Part shown: positions 34,927 to 44,320 of the stretch, in pieces | Layout: every line of letters starts with the position of its first letter | Numbering within the stretch: the stretch's first letter is position 1 | DNA from: an uncultured Muribaculaceae bacterium | Lineage (GTDB): Bacteria; Bacteroidota; Bacteroidia; Bacteroidales; Muribaculaceae | DNA: 64,000 nt | Assembly: GCA_910584365.1 (NCBI GenBank) | Contig: CAJUAF010000003.1 | Coordinates: 172,126-236,125 of the forward strand | Direction: 5' to 3' | Notes under the pieces: model-generated | The model's database searches: none | What the model was told of the DNA's origin: nothing | The model's input: only the letters and a program-made list of their open reading frames with translations | Made by a program: the position numbers and the translations under genes

Positions 34927-35643
34927 ATGATTAGATTCTTTTGTCCGGATATCGAGACTGACCCTGTTATGCCCGAGGTAGAATCGGGTCATTGCGTCAG
35001 GGTGCTTCGCCATCAGCCGGGGGATCTGTTCGAGGTCGTCGACGGAAAAGGCGGTCTTTTCAGGGTGCGTCTGCTGGAAGCCCATCCCAAACGGGCGATG
35101 GTGGAGATTGTGGAAAGACTCCGCATTGCCCCTTACTGGAGGGGGAGGCTGATCCTGGCGGTCGCCCCTACGAAAAACATGGACCGGATGGAGTGGCTCG
35201 TCGAGAAAGCTACGGAAATCGGGTTTGATGAATTCGTACCGCTGCAGTGTCGTTACTCCGAGCGGAAAGAGATAAAGCGCGAGCGTCTCGAGAAGACAGC
35301 CGTCTCGGCCATGAAGCAGAGTCTCAAGGCTGCTGTCCCCGTGATAAGGGAGATGCTCCCTTTCCGCCGTTTTATCGAAGAATACAGCGGAGTGAAGGAG
35401 AAGTTCGTGGCCTACTGCACGGATGACGGCGAGCGCCGTCTGCTTGCCAGGGAATATCTTCCGGGGAGCGACACCATAATTCTTATCGGGCCGGAAGGCG
35501 ATTTCTCGGAAGAGGAAATCCGGAGTGCCGTCGAGGCCGGATTCCGCCCTGTAAGTCTGGGAGAGGCGCGTCTGCGCACCGAGACTGCTGCCCTTACCGC
35601 TCTCGAAACTTTCCATATAGTCAGTCAGCTTTCGGCCGACTGA
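34927..35643 (+). CDS. rsmE: 16S rRNA (uracil-1498-N3)-methyltransferase
   Basis: A 238-residue SPOUT-class methyltransferase. The N-terminal PUA-like domain includes ESGHCVRVLRHQPGDLFEVVDGKGG. The trefoil-knot domain carries the SAM site LIGPEGDFSEEEI and VSLGEARLRTETAAL. It methylates U1498 of 16S rRNA in the decoding region. It lies between the nucleoside transporter and kdsA in a tight plus-strand run. Confidence 0.95.
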   Translation: MIRFFCPDIETDPVMPEVESGHCVRVLRHQPGDLFEVVDGKGGLFRVRLLEAHPKRAMVEIVERLRIAPYWRGRLILAVAPTKNMDRMEWLVEKATEIGFDEFVPLQCRYSERKEIKRERLEKTAVSAMKQSLKAAVPVIREMLPFRRFIEEYSGVKEKFVAYCTDDGERRLLAREYLPGSDTIILIGPEGDFSEEEIRSAVEAGFRPVSLGEARLRTETAALTALETFHIVSQLSAD

Positions 35644-35691
35644 ACGGAAATCAAATAAGTTTAATTCTTTAAGAAACATACCGACTGATAT

Positions 35692-36519
35692 ATGTCTGAT
35701 ATTAATTTGCCGGAATATCTGGCTTCCTCGCCTACCGGAAACTTCTTTCTTCTTGCCGGACCGTGTGTGATAGAAGGGGAGAAGATGGCTCTTGAAATCG
35801 CCGAAAAAGCTCTGGAAGTTACCTCGCGTCTTAACATCCCGTATGTGTTCAAAGGGAGCTACCGCAAGGCCAACCGCTCGAGAATCGACTCTTTTACCGG
35901 AATAGGGGATGGAGAGGCTCTTGAAATCCTGAGGAAAGTCAGGGAGACGTTCGGCATACCCGTCGTTACGGATATCCATACCGAACCGGAAGCCGCCATG
36001 GCGGCGGAGTATGTCGATATGCTTCAGATTCCCGCGTTCCTCTGCCGTCAGACAACTCTGCTTGTGGCTGCTGCCCGCACCGGCAGGATGGTTAATATAA
36101 AGAAGGGGCAGTTCCTTTCTCCCGGAGCCATGGCCCATGCTGTCCGGAAAGTCCGCGATGCGGGTAATCCGCAAGTGGCCGTTACCGAACGCGGAACCAC
36201 TTTCGGCTATCAGGACCTGATTGTCGATTACCGCGGAATTCCCGAGATGCAGCGGAACGGCTGTCCGGTGATTCTCGACGTGACCCATTCCCTCCAGCAA
36301 CCGAACCAGACGGTGGGCGTTACCGGAGGGCGCCCAGATATGATTGAGACCGTGGCCCGCGCGGGCATCGCCGTGGGATGTGACGGCATCTTTATCGAGA
36401 CTCATCAGAATCCGGCGGTTGCCAAGAGCGACGGCGCCAATATGCTGCGGCTTGATTTGCTCCCGGGCCTCCTGGAAAGACTTACGGTTCTCCGGATGGC
36501 TGTCAATGAGATAAAATGA
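35692..36519 (+). CDS. kdsA: 3-deoxy-8-phosphooctulonate synthase
   Basis: A 275-residue DAHP/Kdo8P-synthase-type TIM barrel. PEP- and arabinose-5-phosphate-binding motifs are intact: GPCVIEGEKMALEIAEKL-like opening, FKGSYRKANRSRIDSF, IPAFLCRQTTLL and LDVTHSLQQPNQ. The enzyme makes the Kdo precursor for lipopolysaccharide. Whether it is metal-dependent was not assessed. The gene ends just before the TPR gene, whose chosen start lies 25 bp later. Confidence 0.95.
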   Translation: MSDINLPEYLASSPTGNFFLLAGPCVIEGEKMALEIAEKALEVTSRLNIPYVFKGSYRKANRSRIDSFTGIGDGEALEILRKVRETFGIPVVTDIHTEPEAAMAAEYVDMLQIPAFLCRQTTLLVAAARTGRMVNIKKGQFLSPGAMAHAVRKVRDAGNPQVAVTERGTTFGYQDLIVDYRGIPEMQRNGCPVILDVTHSLQQPNQTVGVTGGRPDMIETVARAGIAVGCDGIFIETHQNPAVAKSDGANMLRLDLLPGLLERLTVLRMAVNEIK

Positions 36520-36544
36520 TTTGTATATACTTAACGAAAGAATA

Positions 36545-38155
36545 ATGAGAAAAATTCTCGCAGCGGCGTGTGTTGCCGTATCGGCGATGACTCCGGCTTT
36601 CGGCCAGCAGACCATCGACAATCCGATGACGAAAGCGATGATGGAGGTGTATGATTCGGAGATAGCCGCCCATCCAGGGGATGCGGAACTTTATTTCCGG
36701 CGCGCCAATGAATATTATAAGTTCAACCAGTATCTGCGGGCACTGGCCGATGTGGACAAAACTCTGGAGTTCGCGCCCGAGAGCAACCGCGACCTGCGCT
36801 TCCAGGCTTATATGCTCAGGGCCGATATCTATCAGATGGTCGACAAGCACCGCGAGGCGTTGGCTGACTTCACCGAAGCGCTGAAACTCGACCCGGCTTC
36901 TTTCATGGCCCTTTATCAGAAAGGAAACGAGGAATATGAGCTTGGGGACTATGCTGCGGCAAAAGCCTCTTACACCAGACTGAAGGCTTCAAATCCGCGC
37001 AGTGTGGAAGCCCTGACGGGACTGGCCCGCGTGGCGGTGAAAGAAAACAATCTGGCCCAGGCATCCGAGTATATGGACGGTGCGGTCTCGATGATGTCGG
37101 CAGACAGCGATATCTATATCCGCCGCGCGTCGGTGAGAAGGATGCAGCACAATAACACCGGAGCTGTCGAAGACCTTCTGATGGCTATTTCCATCGACAA
37201 TAATACACGCGCTTTCCAGGAACTGATCGACCTGGCCAACGAGGATTATCCTTCGGTTATATCCGGTCTGAGTACGTCGATTTCCTACGCACCCCAGCAG
37301 GGGATGCTGTATTACATCCGTGCGTTTGTGGCGCAGGCTCATGAGCATTACGCTTCGGCCCTCCAGGATTACCGCCGGATGATCGACCAGAATATGTATG
37401 ACTACGCCGGGCTGTATAATTCGATGGCGCAGTGTCAGTTTGCGTTATGCAAATATCAGGAGGCGATGAAGAACGTGGACCGCGCCATCTCGATGGACGG
37501 AGGGAAGAATCCCGAGTTCTATGTGACCAAGGCTAAAATCTATTACGCCATGGACCGTATGGCCGATGCCCAGCAGGCGGTAAAGACCGCTCTCAACAAG
37601 GGGGACAAAACGAACGTCACCCGTGAATTCGAGGGAATTGTGGAATTTGCCCGCGGACGGTTCGAGGAGGCTAATGATCTTTATGCATCGATGATTGTCG
37701 ACAGTCCCGACCGGATGATAAACTATATCCTTCGCGGATGGGTCCTCAACGACGGCATGAAACAGACGGCAAATGCCCAGGCGCTGTATCGCCGGATGGC
37801 TGAGATGACAGGCCAGGACAGCAAGGATATGAGCCGTATGGGGGCTATACTGAGTTATCGCGGTTTCGCGTTGCTTTACAGCGGAAACAAAGAGGAAGCC
37901 CTCAAATGGGGGGAGACTCTTGAACGGAATTACAGCGATTCTGACGGCTACCTCCATTATCATACGGCCTGTCTGTTCGCTCAGGCCGGAGAGGCCGACA
38001 AGGCTTTCGCTTCTCTTGAAAAAGCCCTCCGGCTCGGGTATGGCAATCTTTATGAGATTACCGCGGCTGACTATGGCCGGATTTCGCTGGCTCCGATCCG
38101 GCAGGATGCGCGTTTCAGTGATCTGCTGGCGCGCTATGCCCATCTTTTTGAATAA
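36545..38155 (+). CDS. Exported tetratricopeptide-repeat protein
   Basis: The ATG at 36545 is chosen because it begins a clear signal peptide (MRKILAAACVAVSAMTPAFGQ); an ATG at 36521 would add eight residues in front. The 536-residue product consists of TPR-type helical repeats, for example AELYFRRANEYYKFNQYLRALADVDKTLEF, RADIYQMVDKHREALADFTEALKL and ALYQKGNEEYELGDYAAAKASYTRL, with about ten repeats. It should be periplasmic or outer-membrane-associated. Its partner is unknown. Confidence 0.88.
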   Translation: MRKILAAACVAVSAMTPAFGQQTIDNPMTKAMMEVYDSEIAAHPGDAELYFRRANEYYKFNQYLRALADVDKTLEFAPESNRDLRFQAYMLRADIYQMVDKHREALADFTEALKLDPASFMALYQKGNEEYELGDYAAAKASYTRLKASNPRSVEALTGLARVAVKENNLAQASEYMDGAVSMMSADSDIYIRRASVRRMQHNNTGAVEDLLMAISIDNNTRAFQELIDLANEDYPSVISGLSTSISYAPQQGMLYYIRAFVAQAHEHYASALQDYRRMIDQNMYDYAGLYNSMAQCQFALCKYQEAMKNVDRAISMDGGKNPEFYVTKAKIYYAMDRMADAQQAVKTALNKGDKTNVTREFEGIVEFARGRFEEANDLYASMIVDSPDRMINYILRGWVLNDGMKQTANAQALYRRMAEMTGQDSKDMSRMGAILSYRGFALLYSGNKEEALKWGETLERNYSDSDGYLHYHTACLFAQAGEADKAFASLEKALRLGYGNLYEITAADYGRISLAPIRQDARFSDLLARYAHLFE

Positions 38156-38335
38156 TACTCTTATCTGGGTTAAAAGTCTCCGGCTCCTCCGGCGAATTCT
38201 TTCATGGCTTTCGCGGGGGAGCCGGTGTCGTATATACCGACGACGGGACTTAGCAGTCGGGAGTGACCTTTTTGGAACGGTGGGTTGTTTTACAGAAAGG
38301 AGGAAATGTTTCCTCCATATTAGCAACAAAATCTG

Positions 38336-38779
38336 ATGAAGAAATTTTTAATCGCTTTGCTCCTTATTGTCGGAGTGGTGGCCACCGCTTCCGCCGACAA
38401 GTATTCCATCAATCGCGAGGACCTTCCGCAGGCTGCCCGGGAATTTCTGACAACGTATTTTCCGAAATCGAAAGTCAGTATGGTCAAGACTGACCGCCAT
38501 TTGCTGAAAAAAATCGATTATGACGTGAAACTTGTCAACGGCACGAAAATCGAGTTCAACAATTCCGGGAAATGGACTTCTGTGGACTGCAAGACCCGCG
38601 AGGTTCCCGACGGTATCATTATGAAACCGATTCTGAAGTATGTCAACAAGAACTTTCCTCAGACTTTCATAACGAAAATTTCAAAGAAAGGCTGGGGATA
38701 TGAAGTGGAGTTGAACGACGGAGTTGAATTGAAATTCAACAGCTTCGGCGGTTTCAAGTCCATGAAAATGGATGATTGA
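38336..38779 (+). CDS. PepSY-like periplasmic protein
   Basis: A 147-residue exported protein with a signal peptide of about 20 residues (MKKFLIALLLIVGVVATASA). Two PepSY-like (DUF2874 type) repeats follow. Each has a helix (LPQAAREFLTTYFPKSKV; ILKYVNKNFPQTFI) and a strand pair ending in VKLVNGTKIEFNNSGKWTSV or VELNDGVELKFNSFGGFKSM. This is the BLIP-like/PepSY-like fold common in Bacteroidetes; its role is unknown. It is convergent with carB across a strong palindrome. Confidence 0.86.
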   Translation: MKKFLIALLLIVGVVATASADKYSINREDLPQAAREFLTTYFPKSKVSMVKTDRHLLKKIDYDVKLVNGTKIEFNNSGKWTSVDCKTREVPDGIIMKPILKYVNKNFPQTFITKISKKGWGYEVELNDGVELKFNSFGGFKSMKMDD

Positions 38780-38806
38780 CCGCACCGTCGCAATTCTTCG
38801 GGCGAC

Positions 38807-38853
38807 AAAAGGACGGTGTTTCAAAATTTTGAGTTTTGGAACACCGTCCTTTT
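38807..38853. terminator. Palindromic bidirectional terminator (PepSY-like gene / carB)
   Basis: Arms AAAAGGACGGTGTTTCAAAA (38807-38826) and TTTTGGAACACCGTCCTTTT (38834-38853) pair with one mismatch. It is closely related to the nadE/guaB element, sharing GGACGGTGT and CACCGTCC and a preceding CGGGCGA. Confidence 0.85.
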
Positions 38854-38881
38854 AAGATTATTGCCGGTAGTTGCCGGATGA

Positions 38882-41800
38882 TTATTTATACTCGTCCCAG
38901 GACTTTATCTGAATAGCGTCCAGCGGGAGGGTGGTAAAGGCATCGATAAAGGCCGAGGCAAGACGTGCGTTCGTCAGCAGGGGAATATTGAGGTCAATAG
39001 CCGCGCGGCGTACCTTGTAGCCGTTGGAAAGTTCGGCCGAAGATAGGTTTTTAGGCAGATTGACAACCAGGTCGATTTTCTTGTCATGCAGAAGCTGGAG
39101 TACCTGGGGTTTGTTGTCAGGCTGAGTGGGCCAGTAAGCCCGGATTGCGGGGATTCCGTTCTCGTTCAGGAAGCGGCAGGTCCCTTCTGTGGCGTAGATG
39201 GTGAATCCGTGGTTCTGGAGACGGTGGGCGGCATCGAGCATATCGGCTTTCTGGCGGGGAGTCCCGGTGGAGAGCAATACGGTCTTGCGCGGAATCTTGT
39301 AGCCTACGGAAAGCATGGATTTCAGGATGGCCTCGGACGTGTCGTCGCCGATGCATCCGACCTCTCCGGTCGATGCCATGTCGACGCCCAGCACGGGGTC
39401 AGCGCCCTGCAGACGCGAGAAACTGAACTGGGATGCCTTGATGCCGACGTAGTCAAGATCGAAGAGGCTCTTGTTGGGTTTCTCGACGGGGAGACCGAGC
39501 ATTACTTTCGTAGCCAGGTCGATGAAATTCAGCTTGATGACTTTGGAGACGAACGGGAAACTGCGCGAGGCGCGGAGGTTACATTCGATTACCTTTATAT
39601 CGTTGTTCTTGGCCAGATACTGGATGTTGAACGGTCCCGAGATATTCAGCGCCTTTGCGATTTTAGTGGAAATCTTTTTGATGCGGCGCATCGTCTCTAC
39701 GTAAAGTTTCTGAGGCGGGAACTGGATGGTGGCGTCGCCGGAGTGAACACCGGCATATTCGATATGTTCCGAAATTGCGTATGCCTTTATTTCTCCGTTC
39801 TGGGCCACGGCGTCCATTTCGATTTCTTTGGCGTTCTGGATGAATTCGGTGACTACGACGGGGTGGAGTTTCGAGACGTTGGCTGCCAGTTTGAGGAAGC
39901 GGTGAAGCTCCTCTTCGTTGGAACATACGTTCATGGCTGCTCCGGACAGTACGTAGCTGGGACGCACCAGCACTGGGAAACCTACCTCCTTGATGAATTC
40001 GTCGATGTCGGCGAAGCTGGTAAGTTCTTTCCAGCGGGGCTGGTCCACGCCGATGCGGTCGAGCATGGCGGAGAACTTGTGACGGTCCTCGGCGTTGTCG
40101 ATCGATTTGGCTGTGGTGCCGAGGATATTGATTCCCGCGTCATCAAGGCGCGTGGCGAGGTTATTGGGAATCTGACCTCCCACGGACAGGATTACGCCGT
40201 GGGGCGACTCCAGCTCCAGGATATCCATGACGCGCTCGAAAGTAAGCTCGTCGAAGTAGAGGCGGTCACACATATCATAATCCGTGGAGACCGTCTCGGG
40301 GTTGTAGTTGATCATGACCGACCGCCAGCCCTGCTTCTTCACCGTCATCAGGGCGTTGACCGAACACCAGTCGAATTCCACCGAGCTACCGATGCGGTAT
40401 GCTCCCGAACCGAGGACCACCACGGAGCGTTTGTCGCCGAGGTAATGCACATCGTTGGTCGAACCGTTATAGGTCAGGTAAAGATAGTTGGTCTGGGCGG
40501 GATATTCGGCGGCGAGGGTGTCAATCTGCTTGACGACGGGGACAATACCCATTTCCTTGCGGAGAGCGCGGACTTTGAGGTTGTCGGCGCCGGTTACGTC
40601 CAGGTCCTCTTTCCTGACGGCGCGGGCTATCTGGAAATCGCTGAATCCCTGTTCCTTTGCCGTGCGGAGAAGGCCGGAAGGCAGTTTGTCGATATCGTTA
40701 TATTCCTGGAGGTCGCGGTTGGTGACTATGATATTATGGAGCTTCTCGAGGAACCATCGGTCAATCTTGGTAAGCTGATGTATGCGGTCTACGGTGTAGC
40801 CCTCCTGGAAAGCCTTGGCCACCACGAAGATACGCTTGTCGGTCGGCTCGGCGAGAGCTTCATCGATATCGCTGATTTTCAGTTCTTTGTTGCCGACGAA
40901 CCCGTGCATCCCCTGGCCGATCATGCGGAGTCCCTTCTGAATGACCTCCTCGAAAGTGCGGCCGATAGCCATCACTTCTCCGACGGATTTCATAGAGGAG
41001 CCGATCTGGCGGCGGACACCGTGGAATTTACCCAGGTCCCAGCGGGGAATCTTGCAGACGATATAGTCAAGGGCCGGTTCAAAGAAAGCCGAGGTCTCGC
41101 GGGTCACCGAATTCTTGAGGTCAAACAGTCCGTAGCCGAGACCGAGTTTTGCGGCCACGAACGCCAGGGGATATCCGGTGGCTTTCGATGCCAGGGCCGA
41201 GGAGCGGCTCAGACGGGCGTTGACCTCGATGACGCGGTAATCCATCGAATCGGGGTCGTAGGCATACTGGACGTTACACTCGCCGACGATGCCTACGTGG
41301 CGGATGATCTTGATCGCAAGCTGGCGCAGGAAGTGGTAGTCGTCGTTGGAAAGGGTCTGGGAGGGGGCGACCACGATGGATTCTCCGGTATGGATTCCCA
41401 GGGGGTCGAAATTCTCCATATTGCAGACCGTTATGCAGTTGTCGAAGCGGTCGCGCACAACTTCATACTCCACTTCTTTCCACCCCTTGAGGGACTTCTC
41501 GACCAGAACCTGAGGTGAGAAAGAGAACGCTTTTTCGGTGAGGGCGACAAGCTGCTCGGCGTTGTCGCAGAAACCGCTCCCGAGTCCCCCGAGAGCATAG
41601 GCGGCGCGGACGATGACGGGATAGCCAAGTTTTTCGGCTGCGGCCAGGGCTGCGGCTGTTGTCTCCACGGCCTGACTCTTGATTGTCTTCACCCCGATTT
41701 CATCGAGTTTCTTTACGAAAAGCTCGCGGTCTTCGGTGTCCTTGATAGCCTGGACGGGAGTACCGAGTACCTTTACGTCGTATTTTTCAAGAATTCCGGA

Positions 41801-42115
41801 GTCGAAGAGTTCCACGCCGCAGTTCAGCGCTGTCTGTCCTCCGAAACTGAGGAGGATTCCGTCGGGACGCTCTTTCTCGATGACGCGTTCCACGAAATAG
41901 GGAGTTACGGGGAGAAAGTAAATCTTGTCGGCAAACCCTTCGGAGGTCTGCACGGTAGCGATGTTGGGATTGATCAGCACCGTGGATATTCCCTCTTCTT
42001 TCAGGGCTTTGAGAGCCTGGGAACCGGAATAGTCGAATTCGCCGGCTTCTCCGATTTTGAGGGCGCCGGAACCTAAGAGAAGGACTTTCTTTATCGTGGA
42101 TTGCTGGGAAGTCAT
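38882..42115 (-). CDS. carB: Carbamoyl-phosphate synthase large subunit
   Basis: From the ATG at 42115 the protein has 1077 residues and starts TIKKVLLLGSGALKIGEAGEFDYSGSQALKAL; the open frame extends 21 codons upstream but the extension is Pro/Ser-rich and unlikely. Both ATP-grasp halves are visible: the N-terminal carboxyphosphate half (MENFDPLGIHTGESIVVAPSQTL) and the C-terminal half (VVLGSGAYRIGSSVEFDWCSVNAL, EFIQNAKEIEMDAV). The C-terminal allosteric MGS-like domain has VLLSTGTPRQKADML. It makes carbamoyl phosphate for arginine and pyrimidine synthesis. It follows carA by 75 bp. Confidence 0.97.
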   Translation of the reverse strand: MTSQQSTIKKVLLLGSGALKIGEAGEFDYSGSQALKALKEEGISTVLINPNIATVQTSEGFADKIYFLPVTPYFVERVIEKERPDGILLSFGGQTALNCGVELFDSGILEKYDVKVLGTPVQAIKDTEDRELFVKKLDEIGVKTIKSQAVETTAAALAAAEKLGYPVIVRAAYALGGLGSGFCDNAEQLVALTEKAFSFSPQVLVEKSLKGWKEVEYEVVRDRFDNCITVCNMENFDPLGIHTGESIVVAPSQTLSNDDYHFLRQLAIKIIRHVGIVGECNVQYAYDPDSMDYRVIEVNARLSRSSALASKATGYPLAFVAAKLGLGYGLFDLKNSVTRETSAFFEPALDYIVCKIPRWDLGKFHGVRRQIGSSMKSVGEVMAIGRTFEEVIQKGLRMIGQGMHGFVGNKELKISDIDEALAEPTDKRIFVVAKAFQEGYTVDRIHQLTKIDRWFLEKLHNIIVTNRDLQEYNDIDKLPSGLLRTAKEQGFSDFQIARAVRKEDLDVTGADNLKVRALRKEMGIVPVVKQIDTLAAEYPAQTNYLYLTYNGSTNDVHYLGDKRSVVVLGSGAYRIGSSVEFDWCSVNALMTVKKQGWRSVMINYNPETVSTDYDMCDRLYFDELTFERVMDILELESPHGVILSVGGQIPNNLATRLDDAGINILGTTAKSIDNAEDRHKFSAMLDRIGVDQPRWKELTSFADIDEFIKEVGFPVLVRPSYVLSGAAMNVCSNEEELHRFLKLAANVSKLHPVVVTEFIQNAKEIEMDAVAQNGEIKAYAISEHIEYAGVHSGDATIQFPPQKLYVETMRRIKKISTKIAKALNISGPFNIQYLAKNNDIKVIECNLRASRSFPFVSKVIKLNFIDLATKVMLGLPVEKPNKSLFDLDYVGIKASQFSFSRLQGADPVLGVDMASTGEVGCIGDDTSEAILKSMLSVGYKIPRKTVLLSTGTPRQKADMLDAAHRLQNHGFTIYATEGTCRFLNENGIPAIRAYWPTQPDNKPQVLQLLHDKKIDLVVNLPKNLSSAELSNGYKVRRAAIDLNIPLLTNARLASAFIDAFTTLPLDAIQIKSWDEYK

Positions 42116-42190
42116 TGCGCAGCTTTGTAAATGATTGTCAGATGAGTTAGTTTGCGGGGGGAGAGGGCGGGGAGCCACCAGGCCGGAAGC

Positions 42191-43261
42191 TCAGAGCATC
42201 TCGATGAACCGGTCGAAAATGAATTCAGTATCGCGCGGACCCGAGGATGCTTCCGGATGGAACTGCGCCGAGAAGAAGGGCCGGGATTTATGGCGGATTC
42301 CTTCGTTGGTGCCGTCGTTCATGTTGGTGAACATCGGTTCCCACTCTTCGGGAAGGGTAGACTGGTCTACGGCGTAGCCGTGGTTCTGGGAGGTGATGTA
42401 GCAGGTGTTCGTGCCTTCGAGGCGCACGGGCTGATTGTGGCTCCGGTGGCCGTATTTGAGTTTATAGGTTTTGGCTCCGGCAGCCTTCGCGAGCAGCTGG
42501 TTACCCATGCAGATTCCGCAGATAGGTTTGCCGATTTCCATAGCTTTCCGGATGTTTCTGACGGTCTCCTCGGCAAAGTCGGGGTTGCCGGGACCGTTTG
42601 AGATAAACAGTCCGTCGTAGGGAATCGTAGTGAAATCGTAGTTCCAGGGCACCATGACAACCTTGACGCCTCGGCGTGTGAGGCAGCGGATAATATTGTA
42701 TTTTGTACCGCAGTCCACCAGGACTACGGTTTTGTCGCCTTGCCCGTGGATCTGCACATCCTTGCAGCTTACCTTTGCGATAAGATTCTCGACGTTGGGA
42801 TCGGAGAATTCGATTTCATCCGGCGTGTCGAAATATATTTTGCCGAGCATCGAGCCTTTCTCGCGGAGATGCTTGGTGAGGGCGCGCGTGTCGATGCCGT
42901 ATATTCCGGGGATTTTCTCATCCTGGAGCCATTTGTCAAGGGAGCGGGTTGAAAGCCAGTGGCTGGGCTGCCAGCTGTAATCCTGGGCGATGATGCCGCG
43001 ACAGTGGATTTTTGAACTTTCGAGGAACTCACTGACCGCATCTTTCTCTCTTTCAGGGGGAACGCCGTAGTTGCCGAGGATGGGATAAGTGGTGACAAGA
43101 ATTTGCCCCTCGTAGGAAGGGTCAGTAAGACTTTCAGGATAGCCGGTCATAGCGGTGTTGAACACCACTTCACCGGCGGCGGGTGCTTCATAACCGAAGG
43201 ATTTGCCCTCAAAAAGAGTGCCGTCTTCAAGAAGCAGGAAAGCTTTGCGCGGGGTTCGCAT
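42191..43261 (-). CDS. carA: Carbamoyl-phosphate synthase small (glutaminase) subunit
   Basis: A 356-residue class I glutamine amidotransferase. The N-terminal CPSase domain includes FNTAMTGYPESLTDPSYEGQILVTTYPLIG-like sequence (GNYGVP). The catalytic Cys is in CGICMGNQLLAKA, and the His/Glu pair is in QFHPEASSGP. The usual GICLGHQ is GICMGNQ here, a conservative change. It supplies ammonia to CarB. It has a divergent promoter shared with tcdA and is the first gene of the carA-carB pair. Confidence 0.96.
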   Translation of the reverse strand: MRTPRKAFLLLEDGTLFEGKSFGYEAPAAGEVVFNTAMTGYPESLTDPSYEGQILVTTYPILGNYGVPPEREKDAVSEFLESSKIHCRGIIAQDYSWQPSHWLSTRSLDKWLQDEKIPGIYGIDTRALTKHLREKGSMLGKIYFDTPDEIEFSDPNVENLIAKVSCKDVQIHGQGDKTVVLVDCGTKYNIIRCLTRRGVKVVMVPWNYDFTTIPYDGLFISNGPGNPDFAEETVRNIRKAMEIGKPICGICMGNQLLAKAAGAKTYKLKYGHRSHNQPVRLEGTNTCYITSQNHGYAVDQSTLPEEWEPMFTNMNDGTNEGIRHKSRPFFSAQFHPEASSGPRDTEFIFDRFIEML

Positions 43262-43297
43262 AAGTCGGTAAGTCTATAATGTGTTGAAAACCGAATG

Positions 43298-43305
43298 CAA
43301 AGTTA
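43298..43305 (-). promoter_or_regulatory. -7 element of carA-carB
   Basis: The reverse strand reads TAACTTTG 37 bp upstream of carA. Confidence 0.55.
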
Positions 43306-43348
43306 CGAAATTTTTCCGAACTCCCCGAAGATTGGCCGGAAGATTTTG

Positions 43349-43356
43349 TAACTTTG
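43349..43356 (+). promoter_or_regulatory. -7 element of tcdA
   Basis: TAACTTTG 37 bp before the tcdA start, back to back with the carA element. Confidence 0.55.
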
Positions 43357-43392
43357 CCGAAAACTCGGTGATGAACAACCGGTTCATCGCCG

Positions 43393-44166
43393 ATGATTTC
43401 TGAAAGAAAGATGACGGCAACGGAATATGATATGATTTTCAACCGCACCGAGCGGTTGCTGGGCCCGGAGGTGATGGAGCGTCTCCGGCAGACACGTGTG
43501 ATAGTTTTCGGAGTCGGAGGAGTCGGCAGCTGGACAGCCGAGGCGCTGGCCCGAACCGGGGTGAGGCATATAGCGATAGTGGATGCCGACAGGGTCTCTC
43601 CGACAAATATCAACCGGCAGGCCGAAGCGACCTCCGACACCGTCGGCGAAGTGAAAGTCGAAGCCATGAGCAGGATTCTGTTGGCCTGCAATCCCGGTCT
43701 CGATCTTACCGTATATAATAAGGAATATAATGCCGATACCGCGTCAGAATTCAACTTCGAGGATTACGATTACGTCGTAGACGCCATTGACTCCCTGTCG
43801 GCGAAGGCATTGCTGATTCTGAACGCAACCGCCGCCCGGCGTCCAGTGTTGGTCAGTTCCCTTGGGGCGGCTCTGAAACTTGATCCCACCCGGATTTCTG
43901 TCGCGGAATTCTGGAAAGTGCAGGGATGCCCCCTGGGGGCCGCTCTCCGGCGCCATTTCAAACGCGCCTCCACCTTTCCCCGGCGAAAATTCAAATGTGT
44001 ATATTCTCCTGAACTCTTGGAAAACAAGGGGGAAGCCTCCGATATCGACCCCTCCATGAGCTTCAACAAGAAAGCCGTCAACGGTTCCCTCTGCCACATT
44101 ACCGCCATTTTCGGCATGACCCTTGCCGGTCTCATTGTCCGCCAGATAGCGGAAAACGAGGCTTAA
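43393..44166 (+). CDS. tcdA: tRNA N6-threonylcarbamoyladenosine dehydratase (TcdA/CsdL), E1-like
   Basis: A 257-residue ThiF/E1-superfamily protein. The adenylate-binding loop is GVGGVGSWTAEALARTG, with IVDADRVSPTNINRQ and VVDAIDSLSAKALLI following. It cyclises t6A to ct6A at position 37 of tRNAs. The C-terminal KAVNGSLCHITAIFGMTLAGLIVRQI is typical of TcdA. An ATG seven codons later (43411) is an alternative start. The t6A enzyme TsaC is also encoded in this window (50769), but not adjacent. Confidence 0.92.
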   Translation: MISERKMTATEYDMIFNRTERLLGPEVMERLRQTRVIVFGVGGVGSWTAEALARTGVRHIAIVDADRVSPTNINRQAEATSDTVGEVKVEAMSRILLACNPGLDLTVYNKEYNADTASEFNFEDYDYVVDAIDSLSAKALLILNATAARRPVLVSSLGAALKLDPTRISVAEFWKVQGCPLGAALRRHFKRASTFPRRKFKCVYSPELLENKGEASDIDPSMSFNKKAVNGSLCHITAIFGMTLAGLIVRQIAENEA

Positions 44167-44285
44167 TATGGTCAATGTGCAAACTGTGGATAAATATGTC
44201 TCGGATGAGGGATGGAGATGGGAGTGCTAAAAAATGCTATAAAACATATTTTTTGACGTTTTCGGGAAAAATATAGGGAGAATAT

Positions 44286-44316
44286 TTTGGCGGGAAGAAA
44301 AAAGTTCGTAACTTTG
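44286..44316 (+). promoter_or_regulatory. Consensus promoter driving the candidate RNA gene
   Basis: TTTG (44286-44289), 19 nt, TAACTTTG (44309-44316). It precedes a stretch that has no credible ORF. Confidence 0.75.
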
Positions 44317-44320
44317 CATT

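Noticed and set aside
34852..36621. A 589-residue reverse-strand ORF across rsmE and kdsA
   Set aside because: It spans two well-supported genes on the other strand and has no coherent domain.
38180..38225. CCGGCTCC/GGAGCCGG pair after the TPR gene as a terminator
   Set aside because: The arms are only 8 bp, the loop is 30 nt and there is no T-run.
39086..41518. An 810-residue plus-strand ORF opposite carB
   Set aside because: It is the antisense shadow of carB, which has full family motifs. The shadow has no recognisable domain.
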